A DNA stretch of 64,000 nt. It comes from Microcyclospora pomicola. Taxonomy: Eukaryota; Ascomycota; Dothideomycetes; Capnodiales. The notes under the pieces were generated by a model that made no database searches, was not told the DNA's origin, and worked only from the letters and a program-made list of their open reading frames with translations. The stretch is taken from NCBI GenBank assembly GCA_002786065.1, contig NHNY01000006.1, positions 310,001 to 374,000 of the forward strand. Direction: 5' to 3'. The translations under genes and the position numbers were made by a program. This document shows, piece after piece, positions 55,268 through 64,000 of the stretch. The first letter of the stretch is position 1; every line of letters begins with the position of its first letter.

Positions 55268-58200
55268 ATGGCCAGCGATGGAGTCTACATGCGACCCGAC
55301 AATAATATGATCGCCCAGCACCAACACTTATCGTCCGCCCGTCTCGAAGGCTTGGTTGAAGGCTCGCCGTATGCGCTGCAACAACTGCACCCCGAGCATT
55401 CGCGCGAGCCACAACATAGCGTCGCACGACCGCATCTGAAACACCGCACGATCAACAGCTCCGAGGGCAATGATCGCACGACCTTGGTCGCAAGAGAGGC
55501 AGTCTCCGCCGCTGCGCCGGGTCGGGAGAAGCTGGGAGATGCAGCGCCGGTGCGGCGGAGGATCAGTCGCGCGTGCGACCAGTGTAATCAGCTGAGGACA
55601 AAATGCGACGGCAAGTTCCCTTGCGCACACTGCGTCGATTCTGGGCTGAGCTGTGAGTATGCGCGCGAGCGCAAGAAGCGAGGGAAGGCGTCGCGGAAGG
55701 ATATTGCCGCGCAACGAGCCAATGCTACACATGATGGGAATGCGGGACCAGACTCAGACCGATCTCCCCAGTCTTTGGATGGTAGTCCTGCTGTGCAGGC
55801 GCAAGAGAAGGTGGTGCCGCGAGCGGCTCAACGAGGCATAAAGAGGCGAAGGTCGACTGTGAAGGACCAGGAGCAACGGCTACCGCCAACGCAGACGGTG
55901 GGCGATGTTGCGGGCGGGTCGTACCAGAGGATGGGGCAGCATGAGAACCAGCAGCAGCAACACCAACAGCACCAGCAGCAGCGACAGGGGCAACAGCAGC
56001 ATCCAAATGCGCCATTACCGAGCCTGGAGCATCTCTCGAGTATGGCTACGGATGCCGTGAACGAGCCGAGAGGCCAACAACGAGGCTACGCTCTCGACCC
56101 GCAGGCATCGGGAACTGGCCTTCCAGCCCCTAGACTTCCCAGCGTCGGAGCACCTGATCGAAATATCTCGGTAGCAATGGGAGACTATGGCACGATTGAC
56201 GACTACCACCGGAGCATCCTGCATCCCAACGCCACTGCCGCGGGACACAACATACTTCATAGTAGCGCGACAGCGATGCCGATCTCCATGGTCCATGGCG
56301 GAAATATGACGGGCTATGGCGATAGTCAATATGGTGTCCCATCACCACAAAGCCAGATTGGAATGTCAGGAGTTCCTATGAGAGTCGGCGAATCCCCCTT
56401 ATCTGGAAGCTTATTCGGAAACTCTCCACTCTCGGGATCTCCTGGCTGGCTGCCTCTACCGACGCCTTACTCATCGATGTATTCGCAATCCGGTCAGCTT
56501 TCTTCAAATCAAACCCTGCGATATCCAGTCTTGCGACCGCTGCTGCCCCATATCTCCGCCATCATTCCGATCGGACTAGCCTGCGATTTGCTGGACTTGT
56601 ACTTTTCAAGTTCCTCATCGGCATTTCCACAGCCGTCGTCTCCTTATGTGCATGGCTACATCTTCCGCAAGCGATCCTTTCTACGCCAGCAGAATCCCCG
56701 CGCTTGCAGTCCGGCGCTACTTGCGTCCATGCTATGGATCGCAGCACAGACAAGCGAATCGGCATTTTTGACGTCGCCGCCCTCCGCACGGGGCAAGATA
56801 TGTCAAAAGCTGTTAGAGATCACGTACGGACTACTCAAACCATTAGTACACATCTCTCATGAATCGGCGTTGGGAAGATCTGGGAATCCAACAGTTATCA
56901 ATGGTGTGGCGCTGGGAGGTTTCGGTGTTGCGCTTGGCGAGCCGGAGGGTAACGGGCCTGGTGCCACTGGAGCCTTGGACGATGTTGCGACTTATGTTCA
57001 TCTCGCGACCGTGGTATCGGCGAGTGAGTACAAGGCCGCAAGCTTACGGTGGTGGAATGCTGCTTGGTCTCTCGCGCGAGAGCTTAAGCTTGGGCGAGAA
57101 CTACCTCCGGAAGCTGAGCCCGAACTTGATGGGCATGGCAGTGAAGGTGGACGACCTACAAACAGGGTCACCGAGGAGGAGCGGGAAGAACGACGCCGGG
57201 TCTGGTGGCTGCTGTACGCGGTCGACCGTCATTTGTGTCTGTGCTTTAACAAGCCGCTCTTCTTGCTGGATATCGAATGCGATGGATTGCTTCAGCCCGA
57301 GGACGAACTTGTCTGGCAAGCTGGCGAATACTATCCCGGCGAGAACCACCGCGAGAATCTGTACTATCGACGGAAAGGTGTTGTATTCGAGTGTACCGGC
57401 TATAGCATCTTCGGACACTTCTTGCCCATCATGGCTATTCTGGGCGAGATTGTCGACATGAAGCACGCTCGCGAACATCCCCGATTCGGCCAGATTCGCA
57501 ATGCAGATGATTGCAAAGCACAAGTTGCAGAGATCACCGAGCAATTGGGGACCTACGAGCGGAGCCTGAAGACCCTCGAAGCCCGTTATGCAATGGCTCC
57601 GGCGTTACAGGGGGAAACGAACGACAGACACTCGACGTATGCAGGTCTCACCAGCCCAGTCTCCCACCACACCGTCAGCAACCGCATGACATCCTCCCTC
57701 CTCACCACCCGCATCGCCGTCGCCTACGGCACCCACCTCCTCCACACGATGCACATCCTGCTCAACGGCAAATGGGACCCGATCGCACTCCTCGACGACA
57801 ACGACCTCTGGATCTCGTCCGAGTCCTTCGTCTCCGCCACCGGCCACGCGGTCGCCGCCGCCGCCGCCATCGACGACATCCTCGAGTACGACCCGGACCT
57901 CAGCTTCATGCCCTTCTTCTTCGGCATCTACCTCCTGCAGGGCAGCTTCCTGCTCCTCCTCATCGCCGACAAGCTGCAGGGCGAGGCCAGCCCCAACATC
58001 GTCAAGGCCTGCGAGACCATCGTCCGCGCCCACGAGGCCTGCGTCGTCACGCTCAATACTGAGTATCAGGTACGTTTTCCGTGTCTTTGCACTTCCAAAC
58101 ACCTTTATTGCCGCCATACCATATCATACCATACCAAACCCTAAACGTACAGCCACTGACCTCCCCTCTTTTGTTCCAAACAGAGAAACTTCCGCAAAGT

Positions 58201-58327
58201 CATGCGCTCCGCCCTCTCGCAGGTCCGCGGCCGCTCGCTCGAAGACATCGGCGAGCAGTCGCTGCGCCGCCGCGAAGTCCTCGCCCTCTATCGCTGGACG
58301 GGCGATGGAACGGGTCTGGCGTTGTGA
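55268..58327 (+). CDS. xlnR: Zn2Cys6 transcription factor, XlnR/Xlr1 type
   Basis: Nuclear activator of xylanase, cellulase and pentose-catabolism genes in ascomycetes. Exons 55268-58069 and 58184-58327 give 981 aa (A. niger XlnR is near 900). The zinc cluster [20 protein letters not shown]-x6-C is at about residues 103-130, preceded by RRRISRA and followed by [15 protein letters not shown], the XlnR-specific linker. A Gln/His-rich stretch (about residues 220-245) follows, then the fungal_trans domain in the middle. The C-terminus after the intron is family-typical: [28 protein letters not shown] and [14 protein letters not shown] before TGA. Intron 58070-58183 has a GTACGT donor and CAAACAG acceptor. 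ATG 55268 follows a GTG-started upstream frame. Confidence 0.93.
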
Positions 58328-58937
58328 TGTGATGTGCTACTCAAGATATGATACCCTGGCTCGGAGGCTTTGGCGTTGCTGGTTTGTTTGATATGTGGGA
58401 GGGAGATGGGATGTATGGATGGATGGATGGATAGATAGATGTGTAACGACTAGCTACGAAGTTATGGACGTGAACTATGAATATTCCCGAGTATTGGGGT
58501 GATGAAATGTCAAGATAGGCGCCGAGGCAGGCCCTGTATTTGATTCTAGCGGGCATCTTCCCAGGTTGCATCCGTCCTGCCGGCTGAAGTCGGCACGCAC
58601 GTCACGTATCTATGCTCTTTGCAGGCATGTAGAGAGAGACATGTGTAGATCCTGGAGTGTGGGTGGTGACGTGGCAACAGAAGGAGCGAGGTATCAGGAC
58701 GAAGAGCTTGACTCTGCTGTGAAAGCTTCAGAACTTTGTTGTCGAAGGATATGAAATGCTAGGAATACCTGAAGATATTTTCGATGGCGCGTCGTGTATG
58801 GACCTTGCTAGCCCATCATGCCACGCCATACCCTGCCCTGCTCGGATGTTGCTATGCCCCAAGCCTGAACCCATCCTAGACCAAACCAAACCGAACTGTG
58901 CCTCCCGTTCATGTATATACACTACAGTCGCGACCGA
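58328..58937. other. Convergent gap xlnR-LEU5
   Basis: 610 bp between 3' ends, with a TGGA/TAGA tetranucleotide repeat at 58414-58440. No gene. Confidence 0.55.
58414..58440 (+). repeat. (TGGA)n/(TAGA)n microsatellite
   Basis: About 27 bp of TGGA repeats running into TAGA repeats, in the 3' flank of the XlnR-type gene. Confidence 0.85.
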
Positions 58938-60182
58938 TCAGATCGCGAACAGCGTCTTCAGCCGCTCGTAGGCGTAGAAGCTCGTCGCCACCATGGGCAC
59001 GACCTTCACGTAACCGATGCCGAGCCCGACGTAGAAGCCGCGCCAGCCCTTCTCGGCCACGATGTTGCGCGCGACCTCGACCATGGTCAGGCGGTGGCCG
59101 TCGCCCACGACGCCGCCGACCTGCATGCGGCGCCGCACGACCTCGAGCGGGTACGAGATGGTCTGGCTGACGAAGCCGGCGACGGCGCCTGTCGTCAGCT
59201 CGGCCCATGCGCGCAGCGGCGCGGGTTTGCCGGGCGCAAGCTGTTTGGCGCTGCGCTCGGACATGGGCAGAATCGTGTAGGGGGCGAACGCGGGGCGGCG
59301 CATGAAGTCGCCCGCCGCATCGTGCGTGAGGAAGGACATGCCCGCGTAGGGGAGCATGCCCCACAGCGTCGGGGTGAAGCCGCGGAAGAAATTTGCTAGG
59401 CCCGAGCGCAGGGTGACTACGCCCACGAGATCACTCGTCGCTTGAACGGTGGCGGCTGCTGGCTGCGGCAGGTGTGATTGCGCGATGGTATTGAGGGTGA
59501 CCTTCGGCATCGGAGGGTGTTCATTATAGATGGTCCGGCAAATGTCCCGCACGCTGAGCCGTTTCTGGCTCTTCGTCTCCCAGGCAAGTCGGACCCGGAT
59601 CACTTCTAGTGGATATGTCGCGAAGACGGATGCACATCCGGCGAGAGACCCAGCCATGAAACGGCGGAAAGAGGTCTCGGCCTCTTTGTTGGGAATAACC
59701 ACAGCGCGGACCTGTTCGTAGGCCAAAAACTTGATTCCTCCATAGGGGAAGATTCTGAGTAATGTCGCAGAATGCCCTCGGAACAGTCCTCTACCACCAT
59801 CTGCGCGGTAAATGTCTTGTATCGCCCTCACAGCACCTGCGAATGACCCGGTGTATTTCTGAAATTGCGGATTGCTCGCTTGAAACAGTATCTTCACTCG
59901 GTCCAGGGGCGCCACGACCGTCTTTGCGGCGCATGCGGCCAGTCCTCCTGCCACTCCACTGCGCACGACATACTCCCAGCTCTGTTTCGGAATCTTGCGC
60001 GGTCCATGCTCATCGGACGAATGTCGCAAGGGAAGGATCGTGTCGGTATCGGTAGGGCAGATCGAAGGCTGATTCCCGGCGGATGCAGAACGTCTCTCGG
60101 TCATCTCAGGTGGTGGGAAGGTCGCGGAAAGGTCGTGGTCGGCAGCATGTCTAGGCTCCACATGGAGAGGACTTATTGTCAT
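58938..60182 (-). CDS. LEU5: Mitochondrial carrier, Leu5/SLC25A42-like (CoA transport)
   Basis: Inner-membrane carrier required for CoA accumulation in the mitochondrial matrix. Intronless, 414 aa. Three carrier repeats, each with a Px(D/E)xx(K/R)xR-type signature: PLDRVKILFQ, PLEVIRVRLAW and PLEVVRRRMQVGG. The regions after them show GLFRGHSATLLRIFPYGGIKF and RGFTPTLWGMLPYAGMSF. The ~75-residue N-terminus is long and polar. The third repeat has an extra ~40-residue insert before it (SAKQLAPGKPAPLR). ATG 60182 is the first ATG in frame; the frame upstream begins at GTG. The LEU5 assignment is by overall pattern; a related ADP/ATP-Mg/Pi-type carrier is less likely since EF-hands are absent. 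Confidence 0.88.
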   Translation of the reverse strand: MTISPLHVEPRHAADHDLSATFPPPEMTERRSASAGNQPSICPTDTDTILPLRHSSDEHGPRKIPKQSWEYVVRSGVAGGLAACAAKTVVAPLDRVKILFQASNPQFQKYTGSFAGAVRAIQDIYRADGGRGLFRGHSATLLRIFPYGGIKFLAYEQVRAVVIPNKEAETSFRRFMAGSLAGCASVFATYPLEVIRVRLAWETKSQKRLSVRDICRTIYNEHPPMPKVTLNTIAQSHLPQPAAATVQATSDLVGVVTLRSGLANFFRGFTPTLWGMLPYAGMSFLTHDAAGDFMRRPAFAPYTILPMSERSAKQLAPGKPAPLRAWAELTTGAVAGFVSQTISYPLEVVRRRMQVGGVVGDGHRLTMVEVARNIVAEKGWRGFYVGLGIGYVKVVPMVATSFYAYERLKTLFAI

Positions 60183-60571
60183 CGATTCCTGTCTCGCCAG
60201 ACCACCTAGATCCCTCACGCTGACTTCCCGTGGTTATGAGCTCGGCGGAGTTATCGGCGACATGTGGGAGACTGGAGTTCGGGTGCTGCTTGTCGTATTA
60301 GTGGATACGGAGCAGGCTCGTTTGTCGACAGTCGAATTGTTTCCACAGGCGGCGTCGGTGAAGGTGGGGAGGAGAGAGTGTGGTAGTCTTGATCTCCTCT
60401 CGCAAGCGTGGGGTTTCGCTATTTGTCTGAAGTGTTTCCTCCGATACTTACTGAGCCGAATCCAGCCGAGTAGGTCATGTTGGCGTGACGGAATCTCCAA
60501 TGACTTCCATTGTAGTCAGCATGAATGATGACTAATGCCGGATCTCCTTGAAGCACGAATCCCTCGTTTCG
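60183..60571. promoter_or_regulatory. Bidirectional promoter LEU5/METTL4-like
   Basis: 389 bp between divergent starts. No TATA of usual form. The intervening plus-strand frame at 60262-60528 is not supported. Confidence 0.4.
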
Positions 60572-62044
60572 ATGAATAGTCTTCATGACATGCACGGCAC
60601 AGATCGAACAACAATGACCTCAGGTGTTCTCTGGCAGAACGCCACTCAGACTATATCGCTCCTCGATGTACCACACTCAATTGCAGCGGCGCAGGGTACG
60701 CCATCTCGGGCGTGGCATCGCTGTCTGCAATCATGTGAACCTTTGCAGCATGCTTATCCGTCAAATGAGCCCAGATCAGACTCTGGGAATGCTGGACTTG
60801 CTATGAACTCCGTAGATCAAGCGCTCCATCAAGAATACGAAGCGATCTTGCAGGGAGCATTGCGCGAGGTACGAGAGCATTACCGTGGGATATGGTGCCT
60901 ACCACGAAAGTTTGTGGCCAAAACTCCTCATATGACCCAAAAACGGAAGCTTGGAGAGGTTCTACATACTCACGAGGTTCCTGGAAATACTTTGCCAGGT
61001 CAGTTGTTGGCGGACATTGCTCATGGCCGTTCCCAAAGCATCCATACCTCGGGTTTCACAAACGAGACCGATCATGCAGATGAAGTGGATCCAGATTTTT
61101 ACAATGGTTCTTCTTATGACAGGGGTGCGGTGTATACGATCTCTACAGCACATACCGCACTCGATACACAGGTGTCGTCTGCAAGCCAATGTCCGTCGAG
61201 CAGCCCGGGTATAGAGAGTAGGTATCGATTCAATATACCCGCCAAGTCAACATTTTCTCTTACTTCTTGTGCAAGCGCACGTGCATTTCACGCTCACATT
61301 CGTAATCAAGCTCAAGAGGAGTCCACCCGAAAACACTTTGATCTTATTTTGCTTGATCCGCCCTGGCCAAATAGATCCGTGAAGCGCACACATAAGACTG
61401 CTGGTTCCACGTACAGCACCCAGGCATCTGTTAGCGACATCCGAAAGCTACTGCTATGTATGGACCTGGATATGCTGATGAGTGACGCTTGTCTTGTGGC
61501 AATTTGGATCACAAACAAACAAGCTATACGTGACCTTATCCTGGGAGAAGGCGGCATATTTGACAGCTGGGGTGTAGAGCTGACCGAGGAATGGCTATGG
61601 CTCAAAACAACGACACACGGAGACCCTGTATCGCCAATCGATGCTTTGTGGCGGAAGCCATACGAGGTTTTGCTGGTAGGTCGCAAACATCGGGACACAA
61701 ATGTTCTTGCTTCGAATACAGAAGTGCATGTCATTCGAAGGGTCGTCATGTCCGTGCCAGATCTACACTCACGAAAGCCATGTTTGAAGGGACTGTTCCA
61801 ACCTTTGTTGCCACAAGGTTATCGTGCACTGGAGGTGTTCGCAAGGAATTTGGTGAGTGGATGGTGGAGTTGGGGAGATGAATGCATCAAATTCAATTGG
61901 GAGGGATACTGGAATGAAGATGATGGACCGACCACAACGACTGAATGTGTGTCAGCTAAGATGGGGTCTGAGTTGGATCTACCGTTGAGACTACATTCTC
62001 GAATTCTGGAGTCTGCATTGCTGGAGGGTGGATGTGTCCTATGA
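60572..62044 (+). CDS. METTL4: MT-A70 family adenine methyltransferase, METTL4-like
   Basis: SAM-dependent N6-adenine methyltransferase; family members act on U2 snRNA (m6Am) or DNA (6mA). Single exon, 490 aa. The catalytic DPPW motif is in LILLDPPWPNRSVKRTH (about residue 260), and the following NRSVKR is typical of METTL4 rather than METTL3/14. Downstream blocks ACLVAIWITNKQAIRDLI, WGVELTEEWLWLKTTTHGDPVSPIDALWRKPYEVLLVGR, PDLHSRKPCLKGLFQPLLP and ALEVFARNLVSGWWSWGDECIKFN match the MT-A70 fold. The N-terminal ~230 residues are variable. ATG 60572 is the first ATG in frame (the open frame begins with TTG at 60548). Confidence 0.92.
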   Translation: MNSLHDMHGTDRTTMTSGVLWQNATQTISLLDVPHSIAAAQGTPSRAWHRCLQSCEPLQHAYPSNEPRSDSGNAGLAMNSVDQALHQEYEAILQGALREVREHYRGIWCLPRKFVAKTPHMTQKRKLGEVLHTHEVPGNTLPGQLLADIAHGRSQSIHTSGFTNETDHADEVDPDFYNGSSYDRGAVYTISTAHTALDTQVSSASQCPSSSPGIESRYRFNIPAKSTFSLTSCASARAFHAHIRNQAQEESTRKHFDLILLDPPWPNRSVKRTHKTAGSTYSTQASVSDIRKLLLCMDLDMLMSDACLVAIWITNKQAIRDLILGEGGIFDSWGVELTEEWLWLKTTTHGDPVSPIDALWRKPYEVLLVGRKHRDTNVLASNTEVHVIRRVVMSVPDLHSRKPCLKGLFQPLLPQGYRALEVFARNLVSGWWSWGDECIKFNWEGYWNEDDGPTTTTECVSAKMGSELDLPLRLHSRILESALLEGGCVL

Positions 62045-62673
62045 ACATAAGCAGTAAAGTTCTCACTGTTCCATCACCGAATTAAATTAGCTAGGTACCT
62101 ACCTTAAGCATCTTTGCCACGCCCAAGGCCAGGGATCTTCATGCCCTTTGGTTTACTCAACTATAGCACGACACTCGACTTTATGGACTAGTAGTCAGCG
62201 AGGTTGGACCAGTCTCAGGAATGGGTACACTGGTACTAAAGATGCATCCGTTTGTACTAGGGTTGAGCATGTTGGCCTTATAGACGAACACGACCCCCAC
62301 GATCATCCCTATGCGGGCCAACTTTCTGAACCAGGATCATCAATCGACTGGGATCCGGGTGGCATGGTTTCGATTCCATCCCAGTCGAAGGACGTCTATG
62401 CATAGTTGCAATCCCACCAGAACAATGCAGCTGGATTGACAAACGCTGCAAAAGCTTTGGGGGGCCGATGATGCTATAGTCGTCTGCGCGGCTGGGCCTT
62501 TCGCGGTCTCGAATGCCAACCTCAGCTCTGGAGCGGCCCACAGCGGCTTCTGCTTTCGATGACCGCGCATCCTCTGGGATATGAGATGCGCCATCCACTT
62601 GCAACCCAGGGACATGCTAGACATCGAGAATGAGTGATGCGACTTGTTTAGCAATCAGGCATCCCCAGCCGAC
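62045..62673. promoter_or_regulatory. METTL4 3' region and sensor kinase promoter
   Basis: 629 bp with no conserved frame. An in-frame stop at 62635 precedes the kinase ATG at 62674. Confidence 0.45.
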
Positions 62674-64000
62674 ATGAACATCTCTTCGACGAGAATCGTG
62701 CCAACAGATGGCATTGATGCGCAGCAACCAGACTCATCCGACCTTCCCCCCCACTTAAAGGCATTGGGTAACTTTTTCGATACCGACGATCGACCTTCAG
62801 CATTGGTGGGCAGGCCTTCGAAAGAGTGGCTGTACAAGAATGAGAGCTTGCAAGGTCTAGAACAGCAACCGGAAGAGCTCGATCTGTTGCTTGAGACACA
62901 TTGGGAGCGATGGGAGAAGGAAAACGACAGAAAGAGCCACATAGACATCCTTGTGAATGGTCGGATCTGGAGATCAGTCGCATTGCTGGAGCGAAGCGCA
63001 TATTCTCTGGTATGCTTGCAGGTGACCAACCACGATGCGGCCCAGACAGCGTCGAAGTCTCGAGGCGGAGCATCGGTGAAATCGAGTCCGGAGTCGCTGT
63101 CGCATAGTGCGGAGCACGCTGAGACAGTCGAGCCTCCAAAATCACATCTTGATTGGACTCGGCATGCGATCCCTGGTATGAAGCCATGGATTGAATATAT
63201 TCGCGGCTTCGACTGGTCATCGACATCTCTTGGGCCGATGAATCAATGGTCAGAAATATTGCGAGCCTACGTTTACTTGATCATGATGAACCCGGTACCT
63301 CGTATACTGATATGGGGCGAACACTACACGTTCCTCTACAACGAGGCTGCGTCGATCCTTTTAGGTGCAAAACATCCGACAAGTCTGGGCCAACCCTCGA
63401 AGGATAGTTGGGGTGATATTATGGACGTGGTAGGCCCATTAATTGAAGGGGCGTACGCGGGTACACCTTCTCCTCAAGAACGAATGCCCATTGCACTCAC
63501 ACGCACACCAGGGTTCCTGGAGGAGACATACTGGACGTTCTGTATGCTCCCGGTCATCGACACAGATGGCAGCATCGTCGGATGCCTTGACGAACTGCAA
63601 GAAACGACCAATATAGTAACTAGCGGTCGTCGCCGTAAGGCAATATCGAACACCAGCGACTATCTGCCAAAAGCCAGCTCGTTGGAGGAGCTTTGGGAGC
63701 AATTTCTGGACAGCCTGGTGGACATGACGGAAGACATACCATATGCGCTTGTGTTCTCGACCACGGAAGATGATGCAAATGATGATTCGAATGACAGAAC
63801 ATCGCCAAATCTTCCAGCTGCCCGATGCAAACTGGAGGCCTCCTTAGGCTTAAATCTTGGCTCTACAGAACCTTGTAAAGCCTTCAGCTTGACAGATGAC
63901 CGAGACAAACATACGCTTGTCATGAAAGCTATCACTCAGGCCTGGAGTTCTGGCGAGCACTCTATCCTGCGTAATGGAGATGATGCCTTGCCAGGACCAT
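62674..64000 (+). CDS. Fungal sensor histidine kinase, N-terminal part (3' partial)
   Basis: The frame from ATG 62674 stays open to the window edge (442 residues). It starts MNISSTRIVPTD and has a charged N-terminus (HLKALGNFF), then at about residues 185-330 a PAS-like sensor fold beginning FDWSSTSLGPMNQWSEI and IMMNPVPRILIWGEHYTFLYNEA, a signature of fungal hybrid histidine kinases. After it come SFWTFCMLPVID-type residues (TYWTFCMLPVIDTDG) and a charged helix with LEELWEQFLDSL, as in GAF-linked sensors. The H-box, kinase and receiver domains are expected to the right but are not seen. The group within fungal HKs cannot be fixed from this part. Confidence 0.85.
   Translation, partial: MNISSTRIVPTDGIDAQQPDSSDLPPHLKALGNFFDTDDRPSALVGRPSKEWLYKNESLQGLEQQPEELDLLLETHWERWEKENDRKSHIDILVNGRIWRSVALLERSAYSLVCLQVTNHDAAQTASKSRGGASVKSSPESLSHSAEHAETVEPPKSHLDWTRHAIPGMKPWIEYIRGFDWSSTSLGPMNQWSEILRAYVYLIMMNPVPRILIWGEHYTFLYNEAASILLGAKHPTSLGQPSKDSWGDIMDVVGPLIEGAYAGTPSPQERMPIALTRTPGFLEETYWTFCMLPVIDTDGSIVGCLDELQETTNIVTSGRRRKAISNTSDYLPKASSLEELWEQFLDSLVDMTEDIPYALVFSTTEDDANDDSNDRTSPNLPAARCKLEASLGLNLGSTEPCKAFSLTDDRDKHTLVMKAITQAWSSGEHSILRNGDDALPGP

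Noticed and set aside
57511-58117. His/Arg/Pro-rich and Val/Glu/Asp-rich frames in the XlnR C-terminus
   Set aside because: Shadows of C-ending codons in the real gene.

Overview
This window is nuclear DNA of a filamentous ascomycete (Pezizomycotina). The gene content and the XlnR-type regulator fit a Dothideomycete, but the order is an inference. The evidence is dense single-copy eukaryotic housekeeping genes on both strands, short GT-AG introns (mostly 47-74 nt, with CTAAC-like branch sites), fungal-only families (XlnR Zn2Cys6 regulator, Cdc11/Nud1 septation scaffold, DUF7053, Leu5 carrier, fungal-type sensor kinase) and TATA-bearing promoters. I saw no rRNA or tRNA genes, CRISPR array or intact transposon.

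Layout. 1-3.9 kb: replication genes MCM6 (5' end outside the window) and the small DNA polymerase delta subunit POLD4/Cdm1. 5.9-9.1 kb: an MFS drug/polyamine-type antiporter and the scavenger decapping enzyme DcpS/Dcs1. 9.6-13 kb: divergent DBP4 (rRNA-processing DEAD-box helicase) and a DNAJC8/Spf31-like J-protein. 14-17.5 kb: a zinc-ADH-like oxidoreductase and a DUF7053 protein with a C-terminal zinc-finger-like tail. 18.5-21.7 kb: a possible small membrane protein and an unrecognised, transcription-factor-like protein. 21.7-29.5 kb: a gene-poor tract with decayed tandem repeats whose copies differ largely by transitions. 29.5-33.2 kb: small candidate ORFs and a Gef1-type CLC chloride channel. 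33.6-37.5 kb: a CHRAC1/Dpb3-like histone-fold subunit, ESF1 and POP5. 38.7-47 kb: the large Cdc11/Nud1 scaffold and an AIM9-like mitochondrial APH-fold protein. 47.3-49.7 kb: a disordered protein of unknown role. 51.7-58.3 kb: a six-intron sugar transporter and the XlnR-type regulator. 58.9-64 kb: Leu5 mitochondrial carrier, a METTL4-like MT-A70 methyltransferase and the N-terminal part of a fungal sensor histidine kinase that runs off the window.

Functional themes. Replication and chromatin are represented by MCM6, POLD4 and the CHRAC1/Dpb3-like protein. RNA biogenesis and turnover are represented by DBP4, ESF1, POP5, Spf31-like and DcpS. Sugar sensing and uptake are represented by the transporter next to XlnR. 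None of these is a tight operon; several neighbours are divergent pairs sharing 270-550 bp promoters (DBP4/spf31, CLC/CHRAC1, ESF1/POP5, APH/47.3-kb ORF, LEU5/METTL4). The least explained items are the 19.5-kb putative regulator, the 47.3-kb disordered protein, the DUF7053-zinc finger protein and the decayed repeat tract. Exon limits were read by eye from splice motifs and frame continuity, without transcript data.
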